Source: Microcaldota archaeon | Lineage (GTDB): Archaea; Micrarchaeota; Micrarchaeia; Micrarchaeales; Micrarchaeaceae | DNA: 5,203 nucleotides | Assembly (NCBI GenBank): GCA_021828345.1 | Contig: JAJZJI010000086.1 | Span: 1 to 5,203, forward strand | Reading direction: 5' to 3' | In this document: in pieces, positions 1 to 4,128 of the stretch | How positions within the stretch are numbered: the first letter of the stretch is position 1 | Layout of the letters: each line of letters begins with the position of its first letter | Notes under the pieces: model-generated | Told to the model about the DNA's origin: nothing | Databases searched by the model: none | Seen by the model: only the letters and a program-made list of their open reading frames with translations | Translations under genes and position numbers: made by a program

Positions 1-345
1 GTCAGAAACCTGCGCATTCCCGTAGATCCGAGCATTGCAATAGACACGTGCATTGCCAGAGATTCGTGCAATATCAGAGATCATCGCATTGCCAAAGATC
101 TGCGCATTATCAAGGACCTGTACATCACCATAAACCTGTGCATTTTCAAGAACCAGTGCGTTTGAACCAATATATGCAGTCCTATCAACCTTTGCCGTTT
201 TCTCTACAAAACCGCCTGCGCTGCCATCGAGATTGATGTGCCTTGAAAACGACCTACCATCAAGTTCTGCATGTTGCACCTTTGTATCAAGCTTACTAAA
301 TTCTGAAACGTCTTTGACTTTTACAATTTTAGCTGTTATCGTCAT
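1..345 (-). CDS. Hexapeptide-repeat left-handed beta-helix protein (3' end beyond window)
   Basis: The minus strand is open from an ATG at 345-343 to base 1, giving the first 115 residues of a longer protein. Residues 1-50 are non-repetitive (start MTITAKIVKVKDVSEFSKLD). From about residue 58 six-residue units follow without a break: AYIGSN, ALVLEN, AQVYGD, VQVLDN, AQIFGN, AMISDI, ARISGN, ARVYCN, ARIYGN. At DNA level this is an 18-base period. The pattern of small residue, X, Ile/Val, X, Gly/Asp, Asn is that of the left-handed parallel beta-helix seen in YdcK-like and polymer-forming hexapeptide proteins. Known members are structural scaffolds or acyltransferases; no catalytic residue is visible here, so a scaffold role is inference. 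There is no signal peptide or membrane segment. The start is preceded by GTGAT three bases upstream and by a TATA box at 374-388. A decayed paralogue of its 5' end lies at 1196-1274. Confidence 0.85.
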   Translation of the reverse strand, partial: MTITAKIVKVKDVSEFSKLDTKVQHAELDGRSFSRHINLDGSAGGFVEKTAKVDRTAYIGSNALVLENAQVYGDVQVLDNAQIFGNAMISDIARISGNARVYCNARIYGNAQVSD

Positions 346-373
346 TTTATCACTATTATTTTTCTACATATCC

Positions 374-419
374 AGATATATATACTTTGCTGCATTCTGA
401 AATTATGTTGGAAATGCTG
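374..419 (-). promoter_or_regulatory. Promoter of the hexapeptide-repeat gene: TATA box plus upstream element
   Basis: On the minus strand, AAAGTATATATATCT at 388-374 is a strong archaeal TATA/BRE candidate. It is centred about 35 bases before the ATG at 345, which predicts a leader of roughly 8-10 bases. Just upstream, 396-419 carries an element (plus strand TCTGAAATTATGTTGGAAAT) also seen before three other minus-strand starts here (1096-1112, 1332-1355, 2153-2175). The promoter fits in the 91 bases between the vapC1 stop and this start, so the gene need not be read through from vapBC1. Confidence 0.6.
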
Positions 420-436
420 CGACTATATTGAAATTA

Positions 437-838
437 CTATTTGATATCCGCTACAGATATTGCATTCTTTGTTTTTTTTAACAGGTCTTTATCTTCTGTG
501 ATGAGAATCAGATTATTAATTTCGGCTATATATACGTATGATGCATCGTAAAATGTTAGGCTTTTGTTTATCGCAATTGTTAAAACTTCTTGTATTGAAC
601 TAATTTTGTACTTTTCCAAATTGGTTATTGTTTCATAGAATATTTGTGCTATCTGTTCTAAATCTTTAAGATCACCGCGTTTTGACTCTTTCCAGAGAAT
701 ATTCCCTACTTCATATTCTGTAAGTGTGCTTATGCAAAAAGTATCTTTATCAAGATTTATCTCTTTCAGTAACATAGGGTACAGAGCAGATGTATCCACT
801 AAATATTTATGACTCTTGCCTGATTTTTCTGGTGTCAT
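437..838 (-). CDS. vapC: VapC-family PIN-domain toxin ribonuclease (module 1)
   Basis: This 133-residue protein is a single PIN domain, the usual VapC length. VapC toxins are Mg2+-dependent endoribonucleases that cut tRNA or rRNA when not bound by the antitoxin. The acidic residues expected of the active site are visible: D15 in LVDTSALY, E43 in TEYEVGNILWKE, D98 in TFYDASYVYIAE, and D116/D118 in LITEDKDL. The ATG at 838 overlaps the end of the upstream vapB1 gene by 32 bases, and a GAGTGGGT-like site lies just before it, so the pair is probably translated in a coupled way from one transcript. No cysteine cluster, signal or membrane segment is seen. The gene looks intact and probably active. 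Its RNA target cannot be read from the sequence. Confidence 0.88.
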   Translation of the reverse strand: MTPEKSGKSHKYLVDTSALYPMLLKEINLDKDTFCISTLTEYEVGNILWKESKRGDLKDLEQIAQIFYETITNLEKYKISSIQEVLTIAINKSLTFYDASYVYIAEINNLILITEDKDLLKKTKNAISVADIK

Positions 839-1028
839 TTACCCACTCTTTGGCTGTCACATTCATAAGTCTATTCAATTCAAATGATATCTTTTTAGCT
901 TTACTCTTTTTAGCTTCTATTTCCTTTTCCAGAAGTTGTTCTATGATATCTTTTACATTTATACCCAATTTGTCGGCTTCTTCCTTAAGCCCCTTTTTTA
1001 CTCTTATAGAAAGTACTTCAGTTTTCAT
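807..1028 (-). CDS. vapB: VapB-type antitoxin, ribbon-helix-helix (module 1)
   Basis: This 73-residue protein starts MKTEVLSIRVKKGLKEEADK. A short beta-strand (EVLSIRVK) is followed by two helices (GLKEEADKLG, NVKDIIEQLLEKEIE), which is the ribbon-helix-helix DNA-binding fold. The lysine-rich C-terminal part (about residues 33-73) would be the segment that wraps and blocks VapC. I chose the ATG at 1028 because GGTGGT lies three bases before it; the ATG at 1031 is equally open and would add one Met. A longer frame back to a TTG at 1067 would run over the operator and is unlikely. The gene overlaps vapC1 by 32 bases. It is expected to repress its own promoter together with VapC through the TGTATACA sites at 1039-1066. 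Confidence 0.8.
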   Translation of the reverse strand: MKTEVLSIRVKKGLKEEADKLGINVKDIIEQLLEKEIEAKKSKAKKISFELNRLMNVTAKEWVNDTRKIRQES

Positions 1029-1038
1029 CATACCACCA

Positions 1039-1066
1039 TGTATACATATTATATATTTTGTATACA
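1039..1066. promoter_or_regulatory. Probable VapB1/VapBC1 operator: two TGTATACA palindromes
   Basis: The perfect 8-bp palindrome TGTATACA occurs at 1039-1046 and again at 1059-1066, exactly 20 bases apart, or two helical turns. One copy lies between the TATA box and the predicted transcription start; the other lies in the leader just before the vapB1 ribosome binding site. This is the expected place and spacing for cooperative binding of ribbon-helix-helix dimers in an autoregulated toxin-antitoxin operon. Binding itself is inference. Confidence 0.6.
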
Positions 1067-1069
1067 ACT

Positions 1070-1112
1070 GATATATATACTTTTGTATCCCACATATTCT
1101 AAAATTTTGTCA
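1070..1112 (-). promoter_or_regulatory. vapBC1 promoter with TATA box and shared upstream element
   Basis: On the minus strand AAAAGTATATATATC (about 1085-1071) is a clear TATA box, nearly identical to that of the hexapeptide gene (AAAGTATATATATCT). It is placed to start transcription near 1050. Upstream of it, 1096-1112 (plus strand ATTCTAAAATTTTGTCA) is a weaker copy of the element found before three other minus-strand starts in the window. Confidence 0.55.
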
Positions 1113-1195
1113 TCTCATAAAAATAATTTATAAATAATAAGAGTTACTAACTGCTGTGATTATATTGTAAACACCAACAATCTATTATTACCTCA

Positions 1196-1274
1196 GCAGC
1201 ACGCTGCACGCTTTTATCAAGCGCAATAAGTTCTAACGCGTTCTTGACCCCCACATTCTAGTTGTTACTGTCAG
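1196..1274 (-). pseudogene. Decayed 5' end of a second hexapeptide-repeat gene
   Basis: Reading leftwards from 1274, the sequence aligns with the first 26 codons of the hexapeptide gene at 345. By hand about 53 of 78 bases match with one gap. The start codon is CTG instead of ATG, and one base is missing after codon 6, shifting the frame. Taking both frames, LTVTTRM followed by GVKNALELIALDKSVQRA matches MTITAKIVKVKDVSEFSKLDTKVQHA of the intact gene. Similarity fades around 1196, before any hexapeptide units; the shifted frame runs on to a TAG at 1149-1147 with unrelated residues. The upstream DNA is also related, including TTTATCAC at the start, the TATA box and the element at 1332-1355. This is therefore a truncated paralogue with its promoter, not a chance match. 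Local GC is higher than in the flanks, as expected of old coding DNA. A functional 35-residue peptide from a GTG at 1254 is possible but unlikely. Confidence 0.65.
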
Positions 1275-1307
1275 TTTATCACATAATTTTTTATTATGTT
1301 AGTTCAA

Positions 1308-1355
1308 TCATATATACTTTTTATTGCTTAATCTTAAATTATATTAGAAATACTT
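1308..1355 (-). promoter_or_regulatory. Relic promoter of the decayed hexapeptide-repeat copy
   Basis: AAAGTATATATGA on the minus strand (1320-1308) corresponds to the TATA box of the intact gene. The element at 1332-1355 (plus strand TCTTAAATTATATTAGAAAT) corresponds to 396-419. Both keep nearly the same order and spacing relative to the relic start at 1274. The promoter may still fire and would then read towards vapBC1. Confidence 0.5.
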
Positions 1356-1376
1356 AATTAATTTTAGTTATTTATT
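1328..1376. repeat. Direct repeat copy 1, downstream of the LGYP gene
   Basis: About 48 bases resemble 2149-2195. The first 22 bases (1328-1349 against 2149-2170) are identical, starting TTAATCTTAAATTATATTAG, and the rest is imperfect with one gap. The two copies bracket the LGYP gene, 821 bases apart. The simplest reading is that both are upstream promoter elements of successive minus-strand genes rather than transposon ends, because two further copies lie at promoters. Confidence 0.65.
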
Positions 1377-1403
1377 TTTTCAAATACCATGTTTTACTTA
1401 TTA

Positions 1404-2099
1404 TCATCTAACAATATTAAAAAGTTCGCTATTCGAATAGAATTCTCCATTAGAATAAATATTACCACTAAAACTTATACCATTATATAATTCGTCTATG
1501 AATTTGCGTTCGGTTTCATTAGATAGATTTGGATCAACCGATCGGATATACTTCATATATTTTTTACTTAACGCTTCGCTTTGTGAATCCACAGTTATAA
1601 CATCTTTATCTATTATTATGTTCTCTGGTATATGTAATAAATATGCAAAAAAGTTAGGCATATTTTTACCTTTATTTAATCCATTAAAAACACATATATT
1701 TAACATCTGTTGATAGGAATGTATTCTTCCAGGCAATTTATTAGTAAAACTTAATATAGCATTTTCTGGGTATCCTAACATTATGCCAATATTATATTTG
1801 TCATTAGCCAAAATGGCGGCGTTTAAACGTTCACATTTAGAGTTATCTGCTGTGACAATAAGCTCAAAAAAATTACAGCTAGATCTATCTAGTGTTGTAA
1901 TATAGAACCCCTGCATTTTTAATCCATCCATTATAATTTGCGCGTGTTCATAATCTCGTTTTAGTAATATCAATGAAGAGGGTTTTATATCTGCAGCAAC
2001 AAGATGGATAGAGAGTTTATCTAAATAATGCATATTAAGTGAATCTAACCGTTCAGTTAAGTTTTCTGATAATTTTGATGATTTTTGTTTTGTTGACAT
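1404..2099 (-). CDS. Uncharacterised archaeal protein with LGYP motif (possibly DUF483-like)
   Basis: This 231-residue protein has no function I can assign. The ATG at 2099 is preferred over a GTG at 2111 because the TATA box is only about 33 bases upstream of the ATG. Residues 102-117 read KYNIGIMLGYPENAIL, and from residue 156 HIPENI is followed by a helix of the type SEALSKKYMKYI. This order recalls archaeal LGYP proteins (DUF483 and relatives), where LGYP is followed by a cysteine pair and a later H-x-P-C-S segment leads into a helix. Here the expected cysteines are replaced (ENA, HIPEN), so any metal or redox site of the family would be lost. The three cysteines present lie elsewhere. 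The N-terminus is polar and lysine/serine rich; there is no signal or membrane segment. The family link is from memory and tentative; the gene itself is well supported by length and promoter. Confidence 0.7.
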   Translation of the reverse strand: MSTKQKSSKLSENLTERLDSLNMHYLDKLSIHLVAADIKPSSLILLKRDYEHAQIIMDGLKMQGFYITTLDRSSCNFFELIVTADNSKCERLNAAILANDKYNIGIMLGYPENAILSFTNKLPGRIHSYQQMLNICVFNGLNKGKNMPNFFAYLLHIPENIIIDKDVITVDSQSEALSKKYMKYIRSVDPNLSNETERKFIDELYNGISFSGNIYSNGEFYSNSELFNIVR

Positions 2100-2120
2100 T
2101 ATAGATACCACAGTAACTCT

Positions 2121-2175
2121 AATTTTTTAAATATTTAAGTTATACGGTTTAATCTTAAATTATATTAGAATTACT
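2121..2175 (-). promoter_or_regulatory. Promoter of the LGYP gene
   Basis: On the minus strand ACTTAAATATTTAAAAAATT (2140-2121) holds the TATA box, about 33 bases before the ATG at 2099, implying a leader of only a few bases. Upstream, 2153-2175 is the element shared with the hexapeptide gene, its relic and vapBC1. Confidence 0.5.
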
Positions 2176-2195
2176 AAATAAGTTTAGTCATCTAT
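2149..2195. repeat. Direct repeat copy 2, upstream of the LGYP gene
   Basis: Partner of 1328-1376; the first 22 bases are identical. It covers the upstream promoter element of the LGYP gene. Confidence 0.65.
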
Positions 2196-2365
2196 CTCGT
2201 CATTATGTTTTTATCACGTGTATAGATTTTTAAACCAATATACTGATTATAATCCTAGAGCTAAGTAGACTAAAAAATACGAATGGGGCCTAAGAATCTT
2301 ATATTATATCTAAATCTAATAAACCGTTTTTAACGCTATATATTATGTATATAAACAGAGCTATT
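2196..2365. other. Intergenic DNA between vapC2 and the LGYP gene, no gene seen
   Basis: AT-rich DNA with several stops in all frames. A short GC-richer patch (about 2250-2295, with GGGGCC) could be a decayed sequence, but I could not match it to a family. TGTATATA at 2346-2353 just after vapC2 resembles the vapBC2 operator half-site. There is no clear terminator. Confidence 0.4.
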
Positions 2366-2818
2366 TCAACTATATCGCTTTTTAAAAGGATTTATCACTT
2401 CTAGGTCCTTGATCTTCTTAAAATCTCTCTCATTTTCTGTTATTATTTTATATATACCATGCTCCCTCATAGTCTCCGCGATTAGCACATCCCAAACAAC
2501 CAGTTTGGCTTTTGCTGCATATGTAATTGCCCTACTCACTGCCAAATTACTATAGCCAAGTTTTATCCAGTCATCAGCATCAAAGAAATTACCCACTATT
2601 TTTGCAGCATCTTCTTGTTTAATTGGATTACTGATTTTTCTAGTAATCACGTTATAAAATTCTAACAGAACTTGTAGTGATATTATGGGTCTCTCACCAT
2701 GTGATAGTATTTCCTTAATGTAAGATTTTATAGCCTCGTGCTTTATCATATCAGAATTATTATACGCATAAACAAGTATCGAGGTATCAATAAATTTTTC
2801 ATCTGTCGTGCCAATCAC
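2366..2818 (-). CDS. vapC: VapC-family PIN-domain toxin (module 2), start codon uncertain
   Basis: The PIN domain is complete. Counting from the GTG at 2818 (150 residues), the acidic residues are D11 in FIDTSILVYAYN, E53 in VLLEFYNVITRK, D110 in VVWDVLIAE, and E128/D132 in ITENERDF. It would act as an RNA-cutting toxin neutralised by VapB2. The start is odd. The open frame runs back to a TTG at 2869 with no ATG before the first catalytic Asp; the first in-frame ATG (codon 24) lies after it. The natural-looking start is the ATG at 2802, overlapping the vapB2 stop as ATGA with GGAGTGAT upstream, but it is out of frame by one base. One more A in the A5 run after this ATG would give MKKFIDTSILVYAYN, a textbook VapC start. 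I annotate the GTG as the least bad in-frame start. Either the toxin uses a non-ATG start with an N-terminal extension, or one base has been lost and the toxin is silenced or slipped into frame. Confidence 0.75.
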   Translation of the reverse strand: MIGTTDEKFIDTSILVYAYNNSDMIKHEAIKSYIKEILSHGERPIISLQVLLEFYNVITRKISNPIKQEDAAKIVGNFFDADDWIKLGYSNLAVSRAITYAAKAKLVVWDVLIAETMREHGIYKIITENERDFKKIKDLEVINPFKKRYS

Positions 2819-3026
2819 TCCTTGTGCCAATAATCTTTCCAAGATTGTATCCCCTTTCCATCTCCTCAATTATATGCTTGCCAGCCTCGTCACTCTTCTT
2901 TTTTTGCGATTTACTCCTCTCGAAAGTCAACGCCGCTTTTATAACATCTGAAAAACTCTTGCCATCAGATTTCTTCCCCATCAGCAGCGCATACACCTCA
3001 TCTGACACCGCTATCTGCCTTGCCAT
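2799..3026 (-). CDS. vapB: VapB-type antitoxin, DUF217-like (module 2)
   Basis: This 75-residue protein starts MARQIAVSDEVYALLMGKK and continues with SDGKSFSDVIKAAL, the pattern of the archaeal VapB family formerly called DUF217. The basic stretch RSKSQKKK (residues 37-44) is followed by a C-terminal tail ending in RSDWHDR, likely the toxin-binding part. I chose the ATG at 3026 over a GTG at 3035 because GTGATTGGT immediately before it can serve as the ribosome binding site and the operator lies just upstream. The stop TGA (2801-2799) overlaps an ATG at 2802 as ATGA. It belongs to a different antitoxin family from VapB1, so the two modules are unlikely to be recent duplicates. Repression of its own promoter is expected. 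Confidence 0.82.
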   Translation of the reverse strand: MARQIAVSDEVYALLMGKKSDGKSFSDVIKAALTFERSKSQKKKSDEAGKHIIEEMERGYNLGKIIGTRSDWHDR

Positions 3027-3031
3027 ACCAA

Positions 3032-3145
3032 TCACATATGTATATATATGTATACATAAATATAAATACCTTTTATACTATCAACCGTCCATCTAGCAGA
3101 AAACTCTTTTTTATATGCATCTTTCCAATATAATTTTTCAGTCAT
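3032..3145 (-). pseudogene. alaX: Truncated 5' fragment of an AlaX-like alanyl-tRNA editing gene
   Basis: An ATG at 3145 opens a 37-residue frame beginning MTEKLYWKDAYKKEFSARW. The pattern LYW-x-D-x-Y-x-x-EF-x-A is the N-terminus typical of AlaX proteins and the related alanyl-tRNA synthetase editing region, which remove Ser or Gly wrongly loaded on tRNA-Ala. After about residue 26 the frame becomes low-complexity (IYIYVYIYICM), simply translating the vapBC2 promoter and operator, and stops at TGA 3034-3032. The rest of an AlaX protein, including the HxxxH and Cys/His zinc-binding motifs, is absent from the window. It is therefore a gene start cut off where vapBC2 begins. The stop falls five bases before the vapB2 ATG, so if still transcribed it could act as a leader frame for vapB2. 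The family call rests on about 20 residues. Confidence 0.6.
3037..3070 (-). promoter_or_regulatory. vapBC2 promoter and probable operator
   Basis: On the minus strand GGTATTTATATTTATG (3070-3055) contains the TATA box, predicting a start near 3037 and a leader of about 10 bases. On the plus strand ATATGTATAT (3037-3046) is followed directly by ATATGTATAC (3047-3056), a 10-base tandem repeat of one helical turn. The second unit includes TGTATACA, the same 8-mer found twice before vapB1. The position over the transcription start fits an autorepressor site. Confidence 0.55.
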
Positions 3146-3245
3146 AATATGATTTAAGTATTAAGTACATAAAAAGTCTTGCGTAAAAATTTGTAAAAAT
3201 TTCTTAGTAGCACACTTTTTGTTGCTTTAAATTAAACAAAACTAA

Positions 3246-3260
3246 TTGTTTATATATTTA
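3246..3260 (+). promoter_or_regulatory. TATA box for a leaderless phosphoglycerate mutase transcript
   Basis: TTGTTTATATATTTA is centred about 25 bases before the ATG at 3279, so transcription should start at or within a few bases of the start codon. No ribosome binding site is seen (CTAAAAACAATGT precedes the ATG). AAACAA (3234-3239) and TTGTTT (3246-3251) form an inverted repeat at the upstream edge, a possible regulator site. Confidence 0.55.
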
Positions 3261-3278
3261 ATATACTAAAAACAATGT

Positions 3279-3911
3279 ATGGAAAAACAGACAAAATGCA
3301 AACTTGTATTGCTTAGGCATGGAGAATCTGAAGGCAATAGAGACCATTGCTTTTGTGGAATACGTGATGATGCATTAACCACTAATGGAGAAGCGCAAGC
3401 ATTAAACGCAGGAAAAGCACTTATTGGAATTAATTTTGGAATAGCGTTTACATCAAAATTAAGACGTGCAAAAAATACATTAGAGATTATATTAAATACT
3501 ATTGAAAGTACTATACCAATAATTTCTTTAGAAGGATTAAATGAGCGCAACTATGGTATTTTACAAGGTATGGCACGCAAGGACGCCATAGAAAAATTCG
3601 GACGCGATAATGTAGAATTATGGAAAACTAGCTATAGTATAGGTCCTAAAAATGGGGAAAATTTAACAGATATTTATAATCGCGTACGTAACACATTTAA
3701 AATAAACATTCTACCAGAATTAACCATCCATGATAATGTTATTGTTGTATGCCATAACGGAAGTTTAAGAGCACTTATGCGCCATATAGAAAATTTAGAT
3801 CCTAGTTATATAAATAAAATATCTATCGAAAACGGCATGCCAATAATATATGAATTTGACCACATTAAAAATACATTTACACGATTAGGAGAGATACCGA
3901 AAGTAATGTAA
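3279..3911 (+). CDS. gpmA: Phosphoglycerate mutase, cofactor-dependent type (histidine phosphatase superfamily)
   Basis: This 210-residue cytosolic enzyme is predicted to interconvert 3- and 2-phosphoglycerate in glycolysis/gluconeogenesis. LLRHGESEGN places R13 and the phospho-accepting H14. FTSKLRRAKNTLEIIL gives R62. LNERNYGILQGMARKDAIEKFG with DNVELWKTSY is the specific dPGM signature (E89, Y92, K101) that separates it from generic phosphatases. The second histidine is H159 in CHNGSLRAL, where most relatives have HGNSLRAL, so Gly and Asn are swapped. The protein is shorter than the usual bacterial 230-250 residues, mainly because the insertion between the LW-x-x-SY region and the GE-x-L segment is nearly absent. 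The ending ENGMPIIYEF matches the family's TGxPLVYEL. Most archaea use the unrelated cofactor-independent enzyme, so this form may have been acquired by transfer. Translation is probably leaderless. A plain phosphatase role cannot be excluded. Confidence 0.88.
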   Translation: MEKQTKCKLVLLRHGESEGNRDHCFCGIRDDALTTNGEAQALNAGKALIGINFGIAFTSKLRRAKNTLEIILNTIESTIPIISLEGLNERNYGILQGMARKDAIEKFGRDNVELWKTSYSIGPKNGENLTDIYNRVRNTFKINILPELTIHDNVIVVCHNGSLRALMRHIENLDPSYINKISIENGMPIIYEFDHIKNTFTRLGEIPKVM

Positions 3912-3961
3912 TCATAAAATCTACTCTGTTATTGCCCAAATAAATCAAGTTAAAGTATGAG

Positions 3962-4051
3962 AGATTATATCTTGTAATAATAGTTTATTTCTAGCATTGC
4001 TAAATTGGCGTTAGCGGTCATAGTAAAACACATCGTTAAAGATTATATCTT
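3962..4051. repeat. Two copies of palindromic AGATTATATCTT
   Basis: The 12-mer AGATTATATCTT occurs at 3962-3973 and 4040-4051, 78 bases apart. The second copy sits in the larger perfect palindrome AAAGATTATATCTTT (4038-4052), the apex of the hairpin described separately. The first copy has no extended stem. They could be binding sites for a dimeric regulator or relics of a duplicated hairpin. Confidence 0.4.
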
Positions 4052-4077
4052 TGTTTTGATACTGATTACCGCTTTTT
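4013..4077 (+). terminator. Long imperfect hairpin ending in a U-tract; terminator or small RNA
   Basis: AGCGGT (4013-4018) pairs with ACCGCT (4068-4073). TAGT(A) (4021-4025) pairs with (T)ACTG (4060-4064), with one G-U pair. AAAC (4026-4029) pairs with GTTT (4053-4056). After an eight-base bulge, AAAGAT (4038-4043) pairs with ATCTTT (4047-4052) around a three-base loop. Five Ts (4073-4077) follow the last stem. The hairpin lies in the gap between the convergent mutase gene and the minus-strand gene at 4551-4129, about 100 bases after the mutase stop. It could end the mutase transcript. A TATA-like AGTTTATTT at 3982-3990 is about 26 bases before the first stem base, so an independent RNA of about 65 bases is also possible. 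Confidence 0.45.
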
Positions 4078-4099
4078 GCTTCGAATTACAAATAAGCGC

Positions 4100-4116
4100 A
4101 ACATAAAAGTTATGTT
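4100..4116. terminator. Short perfect hairpin in the convergent gap
   Basis: AACATAA and TTATGTT form a 7-bp stem with a three-base loop, 12 bases beyond the stop of the minus-strand gene at 4551-4129. It is all AT apart from one pair, so it is weak. It may help end that transcript. Confidence 0.3.
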
Positions 4117-4128
4117 ATCAATAAGTAT

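Noticed and set aside
1..180. Short regular repeats that might be a CRISPR array
   Set aside because: The units are 18 bases, diverged and continuous with no spacers, and they translate into clean hexapeptide rungs on the minus strand.
48..236. Plus-strand open frame of 62 codons with a QR/HxP-like repeat
   Set aside because: It is the antisense shadow of the hexapeptide-repeat gene; its repeats simply mirror the 18-base period of that gene.
790..1133. Two overlapping plus-strand open frames opposite vapB1
   Set aside because: They are antisense to a convincing antitoxin gene, give Phe/Ser-rich low-complexity proteins, and have no promoter or ribosome binding site.
1147..1254. 35-residue peptide from a GTG at 1254
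   Set aside because: Its first part aligns with the hexapeptide gene in a shifted frame, so a decayed paralogue explains it better than a small gene.
1498..1713. Plus-strand open frame of 71 codons opposite the LGYP gene
   Set aside because: Antisense shadow; no start signal, and the minus-strand gene is longer with its own promoter.
1328..2195. LGYP gene as a transposon or cassette bounded by direct repeats
   Set aside because: There is no transposase and there are no terminal inverted repeats, and further copies of the same element lie at other promoters, so a promoter element explains the repeats better.
2283..2333. Plus-strand 16-codon frame starting ATGGGGCCT
   Set aside because: Too short, with no promoter or family resemblance; the GC-richer patch may be a relic but cannot be identified.
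2824..3096. Plus-strand open frame of 90 codons opposite vapB2
   Set aside because: It is antisense to vapB2 and runs through the vapBC2 operator; no family resemblance.
3266..3550. Minus-strand open frame of 94 codons opposite the mutase gene
   Set aside because: It is a shadow of a well-supported mutase gene with all family motifs on the plus strand.
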